DNA of 55,750 nucleotides from Specibacter cremeus (GCF_003946885.1 NZ_RWKQ01000006.1:59748-115497); one strand, 5' to 3'; shown: positions 15,910 through 24,827, numbered from the stretch's first letter. A program made the numbers and translations. Notes: generated by a model from the letters alone, not told the origin.

Positions 15910-17468
15910 CTAACGTGTACGAATGAGATTCGCACTTGCTCCCCGAACGGTCTTGGGAGCACGCGGCCTGCCGGTTCCCGGTGGGCCCGGGCGGTTCGTG
16001 ACCGCCGGGCGAGCCGGGCCTGTGCAGGCTGCCGCGCCGTCGGGAACCTTGGCAGGCCTGGGACTGGGTCGGCCCGCGCCCGTCCTCTGTCGAGTGCGGG
16101 GTCCGTCCTCCCGTCGCCTGATCCGGTGCCCGAGGGCGCGTCTGCCGATGGCGACGGCGGCGGCCTGGTGGCCCGTCACTGTTGCCTCGGAAGTCTGTTG
16201 GAGGGGCGTCCGCCAGTGCTCGCCGCCCCATCGGGAGGTGTAAGCCGGGTCCACGGCAATGACCCAGATCCCCCGGCTGGCGGCCATCGCGGCCAGCCGG
16301 TCCCGGAATTTCGCGGTGCGGATGCCCGCCACGGTGCGGCGGAACCGTTTCCCGCGACCGCCGGGCACCCGGCGTCCCGGGCGGCATCCAGCAGCGCCGT
16401 GATGGCCGCCCGGAGCCGCCCGTCGCGGGTTTCTGCCGGGAAGCCGGCCAGGGCGAGCGGGATGGAGCGCGGCTCACCCACCGGGTTCCCGGCGGCGTCG
16501 AGGACGCACACGGCCAAGTGGTCGGCGTTCACATCCACGCCCAAAACCCGCCCCTGTTGCAGCGTCTCGACGGCCGGGGCGGGTCCCCCGCCATACCCCC
16601 ACGAGGCATCCACATACCACCGGGCCTTGTCGGGGTCGTGGCTGATGTCGTAGCGCACGCACCGGTTCGCGGACACCCGGTCCCGCCACTGGTCCCCGCG
16701 ATGGGTGAAGGCAGCCGGGGCCGCGAGCGTCAGCCGTGTGCCGAACTCGGCGCACAGGGGCGCGGGGACCTTCAGGGTCAGCTGCCCGTCGCCGTCCACC
16801 CGGATGGTCTCGTTCCCCCACTTCTTCCCGCTCTCGCCGTCGGCGGTGAGGAACATCCGCGCCGCCTCCCACCGCGCCTGCCACTGGGCCAAGCTCAGTC
16901 CCGCCGCCTCGAGGTGGGCTCGGGTGCGCCAGAGCCGGCCGCCGCCGACCGTGATCGAGGGTGCGCCGCGCTCCAGCGCCCGCTCCGCCTCGGCGAGGCA
17001 GGTCCGCAGGGCGGCCAGGCGGCGGGTCTTCTGGTGCCGCTCGGCCCGGGTGCGGTAGCCGCGCACCCCCGCCGCGACCTCACCGGCACGCACCCTCGTG
17101 CGCTTGGTCAGCGCCTCGACGGCCGAGCGCAACGAGGACACCTCGGCGCTCAGGGCGCGCAGCCCCAGCTGGTACTGGTCTTCCACCGCGCGGGTGAGGC
17201 TCCCGGCCCAGCGGGAGGACGAGTGGGCCGTCAGGGCACGCTTGCGCCCGGTCCGCCCGCGCGCGGCGGCCGGGACACGGCCCAGCCGCACCCGGGCGGC
17301 GAGGTCGGCCCGGTACAGGCGCCCGAGGTGCCCGCCGATCGCCCGCAGGGCGGCGGCTTCCTCGCTCGTGGGGTGGATGCGTGTGCGGATGCGCACCCCG
17401 CTGGGGGCGGCCACGACGAAGGGAGCGGCAATGGTCCGCAACTCTCCCTTCCCGCGCTGTACCTTCAC
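15910..17468 (-). pseudogene. tnpB: tnpB, RNA-guided nuclease remnant
   Basis: The first frame (from 17468) runs as a normal actinobacterial IS607-type TnpB, with long helical N-terminal part and RuvC-I motif VLGVDVNADHLAV (Asp312), up to about residue 367 (LLDAARDAGC). The frame then changes near 16370. The homologous tail resumes in another frame at 16368 (GKRFRRTVAGI ... IAVDPAYTSRWG with the RuvC-III Asp) and ends at 15910. The stretch that should hold the RuvC-II Glu (ENLDF-like) between these parts is missing, so a short deletion with frameshift has removed both the second catalytic residue and continuity. The out-of-frame reading stops at 16176. Confidence 0.8.
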
Positions 17469-18061
17469 TGGCCTTTGCCGCCCTCGCCCGCCGCGCCACC
17501 GGCAGCGGCGTCGAGGGCGCGCTTGGCACGGGTGGCCGCCGAGCGGGCCCCGTAGAGGCGTGCGCAGAAGGAGGTGAGGACCTCGGTGACGTCCCGCACC
17601 AGGTCGTCGTCCAGCTCGACGGAATCAATCACCACCAGCCGCCGCCCGGCGGCTTCCAGCGCGGATTCCACCAGCTCGGTGTTCATCCGGCCCAGCCGGT
17701 CACGGTGTTCGACGACGACGGTCGTCACCTCGGGGTCCGCAAGCAGGCGGCGCAGCTTCGGGCGATCCCCGTTCATGCCGGAGGCGACCTCCGCCTCCGC
17801 CCGGACGACCGGGAGCCCTGTCGTCTGAGCCCATGCCCGCAGGCGGGCCGCCTGCCGCTCCAGATCGTCCCTCTGGTCAGGGGAGGACACACGCGCATAC
17901 AGGCCCAACGCCCCCGCAGCGGCGGGTGCGCCGCCAGGTTCGACAATGATCAGCCGGGGACCGACCCGCCGCGCGGGAACAGGCAGCGTGCCCTCCCGGA
18001 ACCACCGATAGGCGGTCTGCGGATGCAGGCCCTGCGAGAGGGCCCAATCCTTCAACTTCAT
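17465..18061 (-). CDS. tnpA: IS607-type serine recombinase (transposase)
   Basis: A 198-residue recombinase with an N-terminal MerR-like helix-turn-helix (KLKDWALSQGLHPQTAYRWFREGTLPVP) followed by the serine-recombinase catalytic domain: LYARVSSPDQRDDLERQ with nucleophile Ser59, then VVEHRDRLGRMNTELVESAL. Having the DNA-binding domain before the catalytic domain is the mark of IS607 TnpA. The C-terminal Ala/Arg-rich end overlaps the tnpB start. No inactivating change is visible. Confidence 0.92.
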   Translation of the reverse strand: MKLKDWALSQGLHPQTAYRWFREGTLPVPARRVGPRLIIVEPGGAPAAAGALGLYARVSSPDQRDDLERQAARLRAWAQTTGLPVVRAEAEVASGMNGDRPKLRRLLADPEVTTVVVEHRDRLGRMNTELVESALEAAGRRLVVIDSVELDDDLVRDVTEVLTSFCARLYGARSAATRAKRALDAAAGGAAGEGGKGQ

Positions 18062-18708
18062 AGCCCAATCTTACCTCAGACACTCACCAGAGTAAATCAA
18101 ATCTTATCTAAGCGTACAGGATTTCGACCTACCGCGAACCTATGAACACCACCGGTACCGGTCAACAATTCGCGTCCGCGCCGGGAATCACGGGCGTGTG
18201 GCGTGTTCTTGAAGGGCCCGTGCCCTCGAAGGGCCTCGACGGGTCCACGCGCGGCTGTCAAATCCGGCGATGAACATATTCCACGCGAATCGGCCGACCT
18301 CCGAACAAATGCGTGCGAAGAGCGAAATTCGAAGCAAATGGTTCTGGCATTGCGGGAGAAAACGCGCCACTGGACGTCGAATCTGTTTTGTCGGATTGGT
18401 CACAGTACCCCGTTAAGTCTCACGATGTGGTCGTTTGGACCCTTTGTTACTTGCAAGTTCGGATTGTTACGTAGCACACTCGGGGTTGTGAACACCCAAA
18501 CAGTGCACATTGGCGCCGCAGCACCCGTCCGCACCATGCATGCCGGAGGGAACCTGCCCCGTTGTCGAATGTGGGCCTGACTCAGCATCCCCGAGTCCAT
18601 GGCACTCTCGGCGCTCTGTCCCGCTCAATGACGAGCGCCCGGCCCCGCCCTCCAGGGCGGAAACCCTGCATTCAGCCGCACCCGCGGCCCTTCTGTGAGG
18701 AACGTTCA
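18062..18708. other. 647-nt intergenic region without a convincing gene
   Basis: The left part (18062-18130) is AT-rich and probably holds the tnpA promoter and the end of the insertion element. The middle is ordinary spacer of lower GC than the genes. The right part belongs to the next gene: a TTGTTAC direct repeat (18444-18470) and two hairpins, GGCGCTC/GAGCGCC (18610-18639) and CCGCCCT/AGGGCGG (18645-18660). The short open frames here lack ribosome-binding sites and protein-like composition. Confidence 0.5.
18444..18470 (+). promoter_or_regulatory. TTGTTAC direct repeat, candidate binding site
   Basis: Two copies of TTGTTAC at 18444-18450 and 18464-18470 are 20 nt apart, which is about two helical turns. 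OmpR-type winged-helix proteins bind direct repeats on one face of the DNA, and the next gene encodes such a domain, so this may be an autoregulatory site. Confidence 0.35.
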
Positions 18709-19539
18709 ATGTCTGTAGCATCCGGATACGTCCACATTTCCGTCCGCAATGCCGCCAAGGCGGCCGCCGGTGTCCAGAACCCGCTGGTCCGCACCGGGCT
18801 CCCGGCCCGCCATGATCCGCACCGGCCCGGCGCCGAGGCCGCCTCGGCCCAGCTGCGCGCCGCGCCCAATGGCGCGGCGGCCCCCCTGACCGCCCCGACG
18901 CCCGTGGTGGCCGGCGCCCCGGCCGTGCAGGGCATCGGCACGGACAACGTCGCCCACGGCTTCGTGCTGTATGTCGGTGTCGACGAGGACACGGCGGCCG
19001 CGGCCGGCACGTCGCTGGCCAGGCTGGCCCAGGACATCCGCGCCTACGCCCAGTCCCTCGTTCCGCAGGCGCAGAGTTACGCGGCCGTCGCCATCGCCCC
19101 GGCCGACGCGCCCGGCGCCCCGCTGGACGTGGTGCGCTCCACGTTCGGCGATCCGACCGTCGCCGCCCGCCAGCGCCCCGAGCCGGCGCGCCAGCCGGCC
19201 GTGGCCGACCACCGCCCCTCCGGCGTGCTGATCGACCTGGCCCGGCGCGAGGTCCACCTCGACGGCGACACCCTGAACCTGACGTTCAAGGAGTTCGAGC
19301 TGCTGAACTACCTGGTCGAGAACGGCACCCGCACCGTGGGACGTGACGAGCTGCTCGAAGGCCTGTGGAGCAACGCCGACGAGGTGCCGAACGAGCGCAC
19401 CATCGACGTGCACATCCGCCGGTTGCGCTCCAAGCTGGGCCGCCTGGCCAACACGGTGCGCACCGTGCGCGGCGAAGGCTACCGGTTCTACGAGCACCCC
19501 GAGGTCGTGGTCTGGGCCGCGCCGGAGTACTCGATCTAA
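18709..19539 (+). CDS. OmpR-type winged-helix regulator without receiver domain
   Basis: A 276-residue protein. The C-terminal 100 residues form a clear OmpR/PhoB DNA-binding domain (GVLIDLARREVHLDGDTLNLTFKEFELLNYLVENGTRTVGRDELLEGLW ... TIDVHIRRLRSKLG ... VRTVRGEGYRFYEH). The N-terminal part is not a receiver: there is no phospho-acceptor Asp pocket. It has a low-complexity Ala/Pro region and a small alpha/beta-looking segment (GFVLYVGVDEDTAAAAGTSLARLAQDIRAYAQSLVP). The ATG follows GAGGAA. The input signal is therefore unlikely to be phosphorylation. It lies 33 nt before the phosphatase gene on the same strand. Confidence 0.8.
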   Translation: MSVASGYVHISVRNAAKAAAGVQNPLVRTGLPARHDPHRPGAEAASAQLRAAPNGAAAPLTAPTPVVAGAPAVQGIGTDNVAHGFVLYVGVDEDTAAAAGTSLARLAQDIRAYAQSLVPQAQSYAAVAIAPADAPGAPLDVVRSTFGDPTVAARQRPEPARQPAVADHRPSGVLIDLARREVHLDGDTLNLTFKEFELLNYLVENGTRTVGRDELLEGLWSNADEVPNERTIDVHIRRLRSKLGRLANTVRTVRGEGYRFYEHPEVVVWAAPEYSI

Positions 19540-19572
19540 AACGGTGGACCGTGCCCATGAAAGACTTGGCCC

Positions 19573-20094
19573 ATGAGCGAACACCACGTCAAGCGCCTGG
19601 TCCTGATGCGCCATGCCAAGGCGGCGTGGCCGCTGGATGTGGCCGACCACGAACGCCCGCTCGCCAAGCGCGGCCACGCCGAGGCGCCGCTGGCCGGGAA
19701 ATGGCTCATGGACCACGCGATCGTGCCCGACTTCATCCTGTGCTCCTCCGCGCTGCGCACCCGCCAAACCTGCACGTGGGTGTGCCAGCAGCTCGGTGAC
19801 AAGGCGCCCACGCCAAAGCTCGAGGACCAGCTGTACGCGGCGTCGTCGTCGCGCATGTTGTCGGTCATCAACCACGTGCCCGAGACCGTGCGGACGCTCA
19901 TGGTCATCAGCCACATGCCCGGCGTGCAGGACCTGGCCCTGCGGCTGGCGTCGCGCGACTCCGACCAGGACGCCTACATGGAGATGGCGTCCGCCTACCC
20001 GACGAGTGCGTTCACGGTGCTCGAGCATACGGGCGAGTGGGCGCTGCTGGACGGGCAGGACGCGCGCGTCACGAAATTCGTGGTCCCGCGCTGA
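19573..20094 (+). CDS. SixA-like histidine phosphatase
   Basis: A 173-residue member of the histidine phosphatase superfamily. The catalytic RHG-type motif is LVLMRHAKAAWP (Arg13, His14), followed by ERPLAKRGHAEA, the second Arg in SSALRTRQT, and the C-terminal catalytic His in MVISHMPGVQDLALRL. SixA proteins dephosphorylate phosphohistidine; the physiological partner is not evident. The last 26 nt overlap the end of the convergent flavoprotein gene. Confidence 0.85.
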   Translation: MSEHHVKRLVLMRHAKAAWPLDVADHERPLAKRGHAEAPLAGKWLMDHAIVPDFILCSSALRTRQTCTWVCQQLGDKAPTPKLEDQLYAASSSRMLSVINHVPETVRTLMVISHMPGVQDLALRLASRDSDQDAYMEMASAYPTSAFTVLEHTGEWALLDGQDARVTKFVVPR

Positions 20095-22132
20095 CCGGCC
20101 CGCCCGCGGGGATTTCGACGGGCACGGCCTCCGGCTCCCGGTTGAGTTGGCCGACAAGTCGTTCGGCGGCCAAGGTGCCTTCCAACGTGGCTTCCTCCAG
20201 CGACCGCGGGCCGAGCGCATCCCCGACCACCTCCACGACCGGGCCGACGCCCCCGGCCGGCAGGGACTGGTGCGGGACCCGGCCATGGACGGCGATGACG
20301 GTGTCCACGCCGGGCGGCAGCGGCCGGGTCTTGCCCGAAAACACATTGCGCATCGCGAGCCTGCCATCCTCGGCGACCAGTCCGAGGTGCGGCAGCAACG
20401 TCAATTCCTCGACATCGAGCCGTTCGAGATAGCCGTTGCGCTGGTACTGGTGGATCTGCTCCGTGGGTGACGGCCCGGCATAGGCGTAGTACACCCGGTG
20501 GCCGCGCTGCAGCATCACCTCGGCACAGTCCAGTCCGCTCGGATCGCCGCCCCAATCGGCCACCAGGACCGTGCCGCGTGCCTCTTCCGGGTGCTCCAGC
20601 GCCGTCCAGGCATCCAGCATCAACGTCTCGCCCCAGGCCGCCCACACGGCCGGGTCCCGGTACGGGCGGGCACCCGTGGCCAGCACGACGGCGTCGAACC
20701 CGGCAAGGTCGGCGGCATCCGGCTCGGCCGAGAGCCGCAGCAGAACGCGGAGTTGTTCCAGGGTCGGCCCTGCCCAGTCACGCCACGCCGACCAGACGGC
20801 CCGGTGATCGGGGGCGCCGCCGGCCAGCCGAAGCTGGCCACCGATCTCGGCTTCCCTCTCGTAGAGGGTGACGGCCAAGCCCCGCCCGGCACCGGCCATC
20901 GCCGCGGCGACCCCGGCGGGCCCGGCGCCGACGACCGCCAGGGTCCGCCGGATCGCAGGGAGTCCGGCAACGGCGGGCTGCGGACGGGTCCGTTCCCGCC
21001 CGGTACTGATATTGGTGATGCAGGCGATGGGCAGGCCTGCGTGGTAGTGGCCGATGCACCCGACGTTGCAGCCGATGCAGGGGATCGGCCGGATGCCCGC
21101 GGCGGACTTTCGCACCAGATGTGGGTCCGCTATGTGGGCGCGCGTCATCCCGACGAAATCCACGGACCCGTCCGCCACGGCGGCATCCGCGTCGGCCAGC
21201 TCAAGCACCTGGGTGGTGGCCAGCACGGCAACCCGGCCATCCAGTCGCGCCCGGATATCCTGCAGGACGCCGATGATGCTGCCGGGCATCGACGCGGGCC
21301 GTGGGGCGATGAAGGAGGAACCCTGGTAGGTGGCGGAGTCGCCGAGGACAAACGAAATGAAGTCGATCGGCGCTTCGGCGGCAAGGATTTCGGCGATCCT
21401 GGCGCATTCCTCATGGTCCATGGCACCCGGGCTGAGCTCGTCCAGGGCCAGGCGCACGCCGACGGCCTTCTCCGGTGGCAGGCTTTCGCGCACGGCGGCA
21501 ATGATGTCGAGCAGGAACTTCAGTCGGGCGCGCAACCCTCCGCCGTAGGCATCGGTGCGCAGGTTGCTGCGCGCGGAGAAGAACTGCGCCGGCAGATAGG
21601 CGTGCGACGCGGAAATTTCGACGCCGTCGAGCCCGGCGGACGCCATATGCCGGGCCGAGGCGGCGTAGCCGGCGACCAGGTCGGTGATCTCGGCCTCGGT
21701 CAGGGCCCGGGGTTCGACGTGGAACCGGGCCGTCGGCACCGCGCTGGGAGCCAGCGCCGGAGCCCGCGGTGCGGATGCGATCTGTTCCCGTCCCCCGTGG
21801 AAGAGCTGGACGAACAGCTTCGCCCCGTGGCGGTGAACGGCGTCGGCGACCTGGGCCAGCGGTTCGACGATCTCGGGCAGGTAGCCGCCCAGGGTCTTGG
21901 GTGTGAGCAGCCCGCTGGGGTGCACCGCCGTCGCCTCCACGAAGATGGCCCCTATGCCGCCCTTCGCACGCTCTTCGTGGTAGGCGCGCAGTTCATCGGT
22001 GGGCAGATGGTCCTTCACCAGTGACGTCTGGTGGGCGGAGCTGAAGATCCGGTTGCGCACGGTGACCGGGCCGAGCCGGCCGGGTGAGAGGGCATGGTCG
22101 AAGCCTGCGGTCTCGGCTGACGGGGATGACAT
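20069..22132 (-). CDS. NADH:flavin oxidoreductase with Fe-S cluster (DgcA/TMADH-like)
   Basis: A 687-residue enzyme with three parts: an FMN-binding old-yellow-enzyme TIM barrel (1-345), a 4Fe-4S motif (Cys352, Cys355, Cys359, Cys371 in PCIGCNVGC...AC) and a C-terminal dinucleotide-binding half (LAVVGAGPAGVAAAMAGAGRG at about 399). This architecture is shared by trimethylamine dehydrogenase, dimethylglycine and stachydrine demethylases and 2,4-dienoyl-CoA reductase. The nearby amine transporter and oxidase genes point to a methylated amine or betaine substrate, but the family is broad. It follows the tetR gene on the same strand behind its own promoter, and its tail overlaps the phosphatase gene. 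Confidence 0.88.
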   Translation of the reverse strand: MSSPSAETAGFDHALSPGRLGPVTVRNRIFSSAHQTSLVKDHLPTDELRAYHEERAKGGIGAIFVEATAVHPSGLLTPKTLGGYLPEIVEPLAQVADAVHRHGAKLFVQLFHGGREQIASAPRAPALAPSAVPTARFHVEPRALTEAEITDLVAGYAASARHMASAGLDGVEISASHAYLPAQFFSARSNLRTDAYGGGLRARLKFLLDIIAAVRESLPPEKAVGVRLALDELSPGAMDHEECARIAEILAAEAPIDFISFVLGDSATYQGSSFIAPRPASMPGSIIGVLQDIRARLDGRVAVLATTQVLELADADAAVADGSVDFVGMTRAHIADPHLVRKSAAGIRPIPCIGCNVGCIGHYHAGLPIACITNISTGRERTRPQPAVAGLPAIRRTLAVVGAGPAGVAAAMAGAGRGLAVTLYEREAEIGGQLRLAGGAPDHRAVWSAWRDWAGPTLEQLRVLLRLSAEPDAADLAGFDAVVLATGARPYRDPAVWAAWGETLMLDAWTALEHPEEARGTVLVADWGGDPSGLDCAEVMLQRGHRVYYAYAGPSPTEQIHQYQRNGYLERLDVEELTLLPHLGLVAEDGRLAMRNVFSGKTRPLPPGVDTVIAVHGRVPHQSLPAGGVGPVVEVVGDALGPRSLEEATLEGTLAAERLVGQLNREPEAVPVEIPAGGPVSAGPRIS

Positions 22133-22198
22133 TGGCGGCGTGGCCTCTCTGGCGGCGGCGATGATGCGAGCCGGGTGGAAATCTTTTTCAATACGGTC

Positions 22199-22227
22199 AT
22201 ACTGGCAATTGGCCCGGCGGGTGTCAA
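22199..22227 (-). promoter_or_regulatory. sigma-A type promoter for the flavoprotein gene
   Basis: On the minus strand TTGACA (22227-22222), 17 nt, then CAGTAT (22204-22199). The start codon of the oxidoreductase is at 22132. The AT-rich stretch around it contrasts with the coding DNA on both sides. Confidence 0.55.
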
Positions 22228-22269
22228 GGAATATTTTCGTCCCGCACGCCCGGGTAATCCGCAGTGACG

Positions 22270-22887
22270 TCAGGCCGCTGCCGGACCGGCCCCGAGGATC
22301 ATCCGTGCCACCTCGAAGAGCATCCCGTCCCAGCTGCCTGGCGGCTCGCCCGCCACGCCCGTCAGTTCGGCCACGTCAAGGCCATCCACAAATGTCACCA
22401 GCAGCTGCGCCGCCACCCGGGCAGTGCCAGATGGCCGGAAATCGCCGCTGTGCACGCCGGCATCGATCACCTCCTCGAGCACGGACGACCATTCGCGGTT
22501 GATCCTGCCCACCAGGGCCCGCATCGAGGCATCCCGTGCGCTTTGGGCCAGCAGCTCGACCCAGATGGACGCCCGCTGGGCCCTGTCTTCCCGCGAGGAG
22601 ACCCGCACGCACAGCTTGAGGAGCTTCTCCCAGGGAGGAAGATCCTCCCGGGCGATGCCGCGCATGTGCTCGGTGACGCCCAGCAGATACCATTCGTGGG
22701 CGCGCTCGAGCAGCGCCGCGCGGGTGCCAAAGTGGTGCTGCAACATGCCGACCGACACGCCGGCCTCGTCCGCAATGTCCCGGAACGAGACGGCGGCGGC
22801 GCCGCGCGTGACCGAGAGCCGGATGACGGCATGCAGCACCGGCTCCAAATGCTCCGGGGTGGCCCTTGGCCTGCCTCTGCGATCCAT
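22270..22887 (-). CDS. TetR-family regulator (BetI-like)
   Basis: A 205-residue regulator. The N-terminal helix-turn-helix is clear (HAVIRLSVTRGAAAVSFRDIADEAGVSVGMLQHHFGTRAALL, about 17-58). The helical ligand domain contains FVDGLDVAELTG near the end, resembling BetI-type TetR proteins that respond to choline or related amines. It lies 137 nt upstream of the flavoprotein gene in the same direction and opposite to the XRE-cupin operon, so it may control either. Its ligand is not predictable from sequence. Confidence 0.88.
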   Translation of the reverse strand: MDRRGRPRATPEHLEPVLHAVIRLSVTRGAAAVSFRDIADEAGVSVGMLQHHFGTRAALLERAHEWYLLGVTEHMRGIAREDLPPWEKLLKLCVRVSSREDRAQRASIWVELLAQSARDASMRALVGRINREWSSVLEEVIDAGVHSGDFRPSGTARVAAQLLVTFVDGLDVAELTGVAGEPPGSWDGMLFEVARMILGAGPAAA

Positions 22888-22991
22888 CCGTTCAACCTAT
22901 GCCATCGGCGCCCACGAACGGGACGCGGCCCCGGGCCGGGCCCGGTCATCGGGTGGGTATTGTGCTGTGCGTCACATCGGGATACCGTGTG

Positions 22992-23032
22992 GCTAAACAG
23001 ATTGCTTAGTGAAAGTGCTTCTAATGTTTAGC
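22992..23032. promoter_or_regulatory. inverted repeat GCTAAACA...TGTTTAGC upstream of the amine operon
   Basis: Perfect 8-bp arms at 22992-22999 and 23025-23032, with AT-rich DNA between them, 20 nt before the XRE-cupin start. It sits where the divergent tetR and XRE-cupin promoters must lie, so it is a candidate operator for either regulator. Confidence 0.45.
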
Positions 23033-23052
23033 ATCATGCATCGAGTTGTTCG

Positions 23053-23667
23053 GTGACGGAGTGGGCCGACGCCCGGGCTGACGCCCGGGCCGCCGGCAAG
23101 CCGGGGGGATCAACCGGTATCGAGGAGTCCCTGGGCAGCCGTATCCGTGCGGCCCGCGAGTTGCGCGGCCTGACCCTGCGTCGGTTGGCCGGCCTGACGG
23201 GGCTGAGTTCCGGATTTGTCAGCCAGCTCGAAAATGACCGGTGCAATGCCAGCGTCGCCAGCCTCAAGAAGGTCGCCATGGCCTTGGGCGTCACCACCGC
23301 GGAGCTCATTGAAGGCCGGCCCCAGGAAAGCCGGGGCGTCCTTCGCCGGGCCGACCGGCCAAGGCTGGAAGCCTCGGACGGCCTGACCAAGTTCATCCTG
23401 ACCCGCGCGCCGCTGCGCAACCTTGAAATCTGCACCGGCGAGATCGAGCCCGGGGGAGGCACCGGGGCCGAAACCTACACGCACGGGAATTCGCAAGAGT
23501 TCCTGCTCTGCCTCCGCGGCCGTGTCGAGGTCCGGGTGGGCGCCGAGGTGCACCTGCTGGACGCCGGCGACAGCATTGAATATCTCACCTCCCGGCTCCA
23601 CGGCCTGTACAACATCGGCGCCGACAGCGCCGAGGTTCTCTGGGTCGTCAGCCCCCCGACTGCGTGA
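23053..23667 (+). CDS. XRE-family regulator with cupin domain (PuuR-like)
   Basis: A 204-residue protein with an XRE helix-turn-helix (about 30-85: LGSRIRAARELRGLTLRRLAGLTGLSSGFVSQLENDRCNASVASLKKVAMALGV) and a C-terminal cupin barrel (about 125-195, YTHGNSQEFLLCLRGRVEVRVG ... LDAGDSIEYLTSRLHGLYN). This arrangement is that of PuuR, the repressor of putrescine use in E. coli. The GTG at 23053 has no good ribosome-binding site, so translation may be leaderless. It heads the transporter/oxidase operon and probably senses its substrate. Confidence 0.88.
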   Translation: MTEWADARADARAAGKPGGSTGIEESLGSRIRAARELRGLTLRRLAGLTGLSSGFVSQLENDRCNASVASLKKVAMALGVTTAELIEGRPQESRGVLRRADRPRLEASDGLTKFILTRAPLRNLEICTGEIEPGGGTGAETYTHGNSQEFLLCLRGRVEVRVGAEVHLLDAGDSIEYLTSRLHGLYNIGADSAEVLWVVSPPTA

Positions 23668-23702
23668 TTGCCAGGATTCATTCAACCATCCAAGGAGAAA
23701 TT

Positions 23703-24827
23703 GTGTACAAAACCACCAATTCCCGCGTCAAGCCAACACTGGGGTTGGCCGCGGCGGCGCTGTCGGTGCTTCTGCTCGCCGGCTGCGGCGGGGCCGGTGC
23801 CGCCCCCGCCGCCGTCGACCTGGGCAGCGGCCCGGCCGTGGCGGGAACCGTCAAGAAGGATGCGCTCAAGGGCGTCAATCTCACCTTCGTCTCCTACGGC
23901 GGGCTCTACCAGGACGGCCAGACGGCCGCCGCGGTCACCCCGTTCGGGAAGGAATCCGGTGCCCGGATCCTCGCCGACGGCCCCACCGAATACTCCAAGA
24001 TCAAGGCCCAGGTGGAGTCAAGCAACGTCACCTGGGATGTCGTGGACACCGGTTCCTACTGGGCCGCCGGTCAGTGCGGCACCGAACTGCAGCCGCTGGA
24101 CTACACCATCATCGACAAGTCCAAGGTCCCCGCCGGGCTCGCCGGCAAATGCTCGGTCCCGGCCATGCAGTACGCGAACGTCTTCGTCTACAACAAGGAC
24201 AAGTACAAGGACGCGCCGACCTCGTGGAAGGACTTCTTCGACACGAAGAAGTACCCCGGCAAGCGCGCCATCGACGGCACCGAGAACATCGAGGGCGGCA
24301 TCATCGAAGGCGCCCTGCTGGCCGACGGCGTCCCCAAGGACAAGCTCTACCCGCTGGACCTGAAGCGCGCATTCAAGAAGCTGGACACCATCAAGGACAG
24401 CCTGGTCTACTGGACCACCGGCGCGCAGGCCCAGCAGATGCTGGAGTCCAAGGAAGTGGACATGGCCGTGGTTTGGTCGGGCCGGGCCTTCGGGGCGGTC
24501 AAGAACGGCGCCCCGTTCGAGCCGGTCTGGAACGCCAGCGTCGTCGTCATGGACACCCTGACCGTGCCCAAGAACGCCAAGAACCCGAAGGCATCCATGG
24601 CGCTGATCAACTACTACCTGGGCAAGGAACAGCAGGAGAAGCTGACCGAGGAAACCTCCTACTCCCCGGTCAATGTGGAGGCCAAGCCCAAGCTGGACGC
24701 GGTCGGCAAGAAGTTCCTGATCACCGACCCCGCGGTCGCGTCAAAGACGATGGTCTGCAACTTTGACTGGTGGGGCAAGAACTACACCAATGTCGCCGAG
24801 CAGTGGGTCGCCTGGGTTGCAAAATGA
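23703..24827 (+). CDS. ABC transporter substrate-binding lipoprotein (PotD/spermidine type)
   Basis: A 374-residue lipoprotein with lipobox LLLAGC (lipidated Cys28), then a periplasmic-binding fold of the PotD/PotF type: LTFVSYGGLYQDGQTAAAVTPFGKESG, VTWDVVDTGSYWAA, MQYANVFVYNKDKY, DFFDTKKYPGKRAI. The relatives bind polyamines, and more broadly opines and amino acids. The GTG start has AAGGAGA 4-5 nt upstream; the Lys-rich mature protein is typical. Its stop overlaps the first permease gene by 4 nt. Confidence 0.92.
   Translation: MYKTTNSRVKPTLGLAAAALSVLLLAGCGGAGAAPAAVDLGSGPAVAGTVKKDALKGVNLTFVSYGGLYQDGQTAAAVTPFGKESGARILADGPTEYSKIKAQVESSNVTWDVVDTGSYWAAGQCGTELQPLDYTIIDKSKVPAGLAGKCSVPAMQYANVFVYNKDKYKDAPTSWKDFFDTKKYPGKRAIDGTENIEGGIIEGALLADGVPKDKLYPLDLKRAFKKLDTIKDSLVYWTTGAQAQQMLESKEVDMAVVWSGRAFGAVKNGAPFEPVWNASVVVMDTLTVPKNAKNPKASMALINYYLGKEQQEKLTEETSYSPVNVEAKPKLDAVGKKFLITDPAVASKTMVCNFDWWGKNYTNVAEQWVAWVAK

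Larger units (their letters stand above)
15910..18130 (-). mobile_element. IS607-family insertion element (degenerate)
   Basis: A serine-recombinase gene and a tnpB gene in the IS607 order, overlapping by 4 nt, on the minus strand. Elements of this family have no terminal inverted repeats and make no target duplication, so the ends are not visible; the limits given run from the tnpB stop to the AT-rich stretch upstream of tnpA. The tnpB is frameshifted and internally deleted, so RNA-guided activity is lost, while tnpA looks intact. Confidence 0.8.

Noticed and set aside
14694-17468. Guide RNA (reRNA/omega RNA) of the tnpB element
   Set aside because: It would be expected near the tnpB 3' end around 15900, but I cannot identify a conserved scaffold, and the monooxygenase start lies there.
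18203-18580. 126-codon frame in the gap before the winged-helix regulator
   Set aside because: No ribosome-binding site, no protein-like pattern, and it crosses the probable promoter and direct repeat of the next gene.
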